A DNA stretch of 64,000 nt from Nemania diffusa (taxonomy: Eukaryota > Ascomycota > Sordariomycetes > Xylariales > Xylariaceae), in assembly GCA_038501195.1 (NCBI GenBank), contig JBBPUQ010000007.1, positions 1-64,000 on the forward strand. Direction: 5' to 3'. Under the pieces are notes generated by a model that saw nothing but the letters and a program-made list of their open reading frames with translations, was not told the origin of the DNA and did not search any database. The position numbers were made by a program, and so were the translations under genes. This document shows positions 63,500 through 64,000 of the stretch, piece after piece. Position 1 is the first letter of the stretch; each line of letters opens with the position of its first letter.

Positions 63500-64000
63500 A
63501 AGTCAGTCAAATAATAGCCTCTTGACTTGTTTTACCTGAATTGATCGCAAAAAACGCTTGTTTGACTGACTTGCCTGAATCTATTGACTTGATTGATCAA
63601 GTTAATTGACCAAGTAACTCAAGCAATGTACAGAAAGCAAGGTAGGTAGGTAGGTGTAGGTAGGTGTAGGTAGGTAGGTAGGGTGGTTGGTAGGGTGGTT
63701 GGTAGGGTGGTTGGTAGGTAAGGTGGTAGAATGTAGGCTAGGTGGATGTAAGTGGCTAAGTCAGTGGCTGGGTAAGTGGCTAGGTAAGTGGCTAGTTATG
63801 TGGCTGTGTATGTGGCTGGATAAGTGGGGTTAAAAACAGGGTGCCACCTAGCCTACCTAGAAAAAGAAGCTTTTTTTTTACCAAAAAAACAACAAAAAAT
63901 ATTTTAAAAAATAGGAAAATTAATTGAAAGTAATTGACAAGTAACAAGTCAGGTAAAGAATTATTACTTTACTTGCAATCAATTTCAAAACGATTATTTG
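63500..64000. repeat. Possible foldback element reaching the window edge
   Basis: CAAATAAT at about 63,507 and ATTATTTG at the last bases are inverted. Around both ends TTGACTTGTTTTACCTGA-like and TCAGGTAAAG-like phrases also face each other. The minisatellite lies between them. The match is loose and the right boundary coincides with the end of the window, so this is tentative. Confidence 0.3.
63630..63830. repeat. GTAGG/GGTGG minisatellite
   Basis: The plus strand carries runs of TAGG, then GGTGGTTGGTAG repeated three times, then units like AAGTGGCTAGGT. The units drift in sequence along the array, as in an ageing minisatellite. Confidence 0.8.

Noticed and set aside
1..64000. CRISPR arrays, bacterial operons, ribosomal RNA genes
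   Set aside because: None seen; the telomere, introns and gene families are eukaryotic, and the short tandem repeats have no regular spacers.

Overview
The window starts at a chromosome end. Bases 1-143 are an uninterrupted CCCTAA/TTAGGG telomere array. Downstream genes have short spliceosomal introns (about 45-110 bp, GT...AG) and filamentous-ascomycete families. The 32 kb next to the telomere is almost pure A+T, as repeat-induced point mutation (RIP) leaves in Pezizomycotina. I infer a subtelomere of a filamentous ascomycete; the species cannot be told from the sequence alone.

Bases 144 to about 32,330 are a graveyard of repeats with no intact gene. Despite the decay, four LTR retrotransposons can be placed by paired LTRs and matching 5-bp target duplications: element 1 (346-7052), element 3 (7973-21153), element 2 nested inside the left LTR of element 3 (8058-15309), and element 4 (21782-27666), which is the same family as element 3. 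The right LTR of element 4 is the least mutated copy. A further 4.7 kb (27,672-32,330) is AT-rich with long poly-A runs and no recognised element.

From about 32.3 kb the base composition becomes normal and genes appear. Minus strand: a 5-exon O-methyltransferase (404 aa). A 465-bp MITE-like element lies 0.3 kb upstream of it. Then come a broken BCS1-type AAA ATPase relic, a metallothionein-like Cys cluster lacking a start, a 2-exon orphan gene (198 aa, +), a 4-exon NB-ARC/TPR NOD-like receptor (-), a 0.79-kb foldback element, an intronless 539-aa LRR/F-box-like protein (-), a flavin monooxygenase relic (+), a STAND-type N-terminal-domain/coiled-coil gene with two in-frame stops (-), a PD-(D/E)XK-like protein (-), and a membrane-anchored alpha/beta-hydrolase-like protein (-). 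A DJ-1/PfpI protein (+) faces a haloacid-dehalogenase (-) across 135 bp. The last 4 kb hold no clear gene: a tRNA-like SINE relic, a minisatellite and a possible second foldback element.

The genes do not form one pathway. Several belong to families linked to fungal self/non-self recognition and regulated cell death or known as fast-evolving accessory families (NLR, STAND N-terminal domain, BCS1 relic, PD-(D/E)XK). They sit with enzymes of secondary or stress metabolism (O-methyltransferase, monooxygenase relic, DJ-1, dehalogenase). Intact genes interleave with relics, which fits rapid birth and death near a telomere. I saw no clearly new system; the best leads are the nested RIP'd elements, the receptor and its STAND-like neighbour, and the foldback element.
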